NCBI GenBank assembly: GCA_002338885.1
Contig: DDJI01000077.1
Location: 6,190 to 12,281 of the forward strand
DNA length: 6,092 nucleotides
Source: Ruminococcus sp. UBA1828
Lineage (GTDB): Bacteria; Bacillota; Clostridia; Oscillospirales; Ruminococcaceae
Reading direction: 5' to 3'
Positions 5,485 through 6,092 of this stretch are shown piece after piece. The number at the start of each line of letters is the position of its first letter. Position 1 is the stretch's first letter. The notes under the pieces were generated by a model that made no database searches, was not told the DNA's origin, and was given only the letters and a program-made list of their open reading frames with translations. The translations under genes were made by a program, and so were the position numbers.

Positions 5485-5654
5485 TTTTCTATCCTCCGTT
5501 TATCGTTCATTTTCCTCGGTTAGCCTAAGATAACCGCAAAGTAGTTTGCAAGTAACAAGCAAGTAGTGAGCAAGTAGTGAGCAAGTATTTCTCTGAAGCT
5601 GACGCACGATTTCACCGCTAACTCGCGCGTTCTATCGCCGTTACCAATATATTT
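5485..5654. other. Non-coding gap between ssb and the replication gene
   Basis: This 170-bp gap holds the iteron array (5536-5591), a small inverted repeat CGGTTA/TAACCG (5517-5522 and 5531-5536) that abuts it, and the ribosome site of the replication gene. No convincing gene, -10/-35 pair or intrinsic terminator is seen. A 31-codon GTG frame crosses the repeats but has no supporting ribosome site. Confidence 0.6.
5536..5591. repeat. Iteron-like array of five direct repeats
   Basis: Near-tandem copies starting GCAA are GCAAAGTAGTTT (5536-5547), GCAAGTAACAA (5548-5558), GCAAGTAGTGA (5559-5569), GCAAGTAGTGA (5570-5580) and GCAAGTATTTC (5581-5591). The two central copies are identical; the outer ones are degenerate. 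The spacing is 11-12 bp, about one helical turn, so a protein would meet all copies on one face. It lies 50-110 bp upstream of the replication gene start, where iterons of replication initiators or operators for autoregulation commonly occur. Confidence 0.8.
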
Positions 5655-6092
5655 TTAAAAAGGCGGTACCGAATCTCCTAAAATTTCTTCAAATTCAGCA
5701 GAAAAATTGGTCGCTATTTGTGGTAGGTCAATCGTATTCGGACGCTGCACGTGCTGCGCAGATTGAGGTAGCTGTGCATGGGCTGCTGCCGGCGCTCCGT
5801 TTGAACCGCTCGGTCTTTGCTCACCGGCAAAAAAGGCACTGTCCACAGATATTTCTGTGATATAATGCTTTACACCGTTCTTGTCATCATAGGTTCTTGT
5901 CCTCAGGTTGCCCTCGATGGCGATCATTCTGCCCTTTGCAAAATATCTGCTGATAAATTCAGCCTGCTGACGCCACGCCACGCAGTTTATAAAATCAGTC
6001 TGACGCTCTTCACCCTGCTTGACATATCCTCTGTCAACGGCAACGGTAAAGCTCAAAACCGCAACTCCGCCCTGCGTCTGGCGAATCTCAAG
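5655..6092 (-). CDS. ssb: Single-stranded DNA-binding protein, 5'-truncated by the window edge
   Basis: The reading frame is open to the right edge, so the start lies outside. The visible part is 145 residues, and a typical SSB would add about 15-20 at the N-terminus. The visible protein begins LEIRQTQGGVAVLSFTVAVD and continues with the conserved OB-fold segments DFINCVAWRQQAEFISRYF, KGRMIAIEGNLRTRTYDDKN and HYITEISVDS. It then has a low-complexity Gln/Ala/Pro linker and ends in EEILGDSVPPF. The end resembles the acidic C-terminal tip of SSB (usually DDDIPF), which docks partner proteins, but is less acidic. It coats single-stranded DNA during phage replication and recombination. An apparent start at 6056 (a TTG) falls inside the OB fold and is not the true start. 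Confidence 0.93.
   Translation of the reverse strand, partial: LEIRQTQGGVAVLSFTVAVDRGYVKQGEERQTDFINCVAWRQQAEFISRYFAKGRMIAIEGNLRTRTYDDKNGVKHYITEISVDSAFFAGEQRPSGSNGAPAAAHAQLPQSAQHVQRPNTIDLPQIATNFSAEFEEILGDSVPPF

Noticed and set aside
5536..5591. CRISPR array
   Set aside because: The repeats are only 11 bp and have no spacers between them.
5518..5613. 31-codon GTG-started minus-strand frame across the iterons
   Set aside because: It has no convincing ribosome site, and its hydrophobic sequence follows from the repeats; a DNA-level role fits better.

Overview
The window is a stretch of a tailed (Caudoviricetes) phage or prophage. Its host is probably a low-to-mid-GC Firmicute of the Clostridia type, for example an Oscillospiraceae- or Lachnospiraceae-like gut anaerobe. 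The reasons are strong AGGAGG ribosome binding sites, frequent GTG starts, and a gene set and protein style typical of prophages of that group. No host gene, integrase or attachment site is visible, so integrated prophage versus free phage cannot be decided here.

All supported genes lie on the minus strand, so the biological order runs from right to left. The replication/recombination module comes first. It consists of a 5'-truncated single-stranded DNA-binding protein (6092 to 5655), a non-coding gap with five near-tandem 11-bp iteron-like repeats (5536-5591), a DUF6291-type replication protein (5484 to 4636), a RusA-type Holliday junction resolvase (4643 to 4197) and an ArpU/DUF1492-like sigma-region-4 regulator (4084 to 3668). 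An intrinsic terminator (about 3600-3636) closes this module.

A promoter-like element follows within 60 bp: an extended -10 at 3530-3538 with two TGTCCCGA direct repeats at 3546-3562 and no usual -35. It would start the packaging/head module through a leader of about 135 nt. That module holds the small terminase (3388 to 2900), the large terminase (2907 to 1663), the SPP1 gp6-type portal (1661 to 330) and the start of a minor capsid protein (346 leftward, running off the window). These genes overlap or nearly touch and are probably translationally coupled.

A plausible working model, which is inference, is as follows. SSB, the replication protein and RusA handle phage DNA replication and recombination. 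The ArpU-like protein, made at the end of that operon, activates the late promoter just downstream. The terminase then packages DNA through the portal. The least ordinary DNA is around the replication gene: the iterons just upstream of it, and inside its linker a run of three adjoining inverted repeats next to a very AT-rich hexanucleotide repeat. This arrangement resembles an origin embedded in an initiator gene, as in lambda O. I see no convincing plus-strand gene, tRNA, CRISPR array or insertion sequence, and no clearly new defence or other system.
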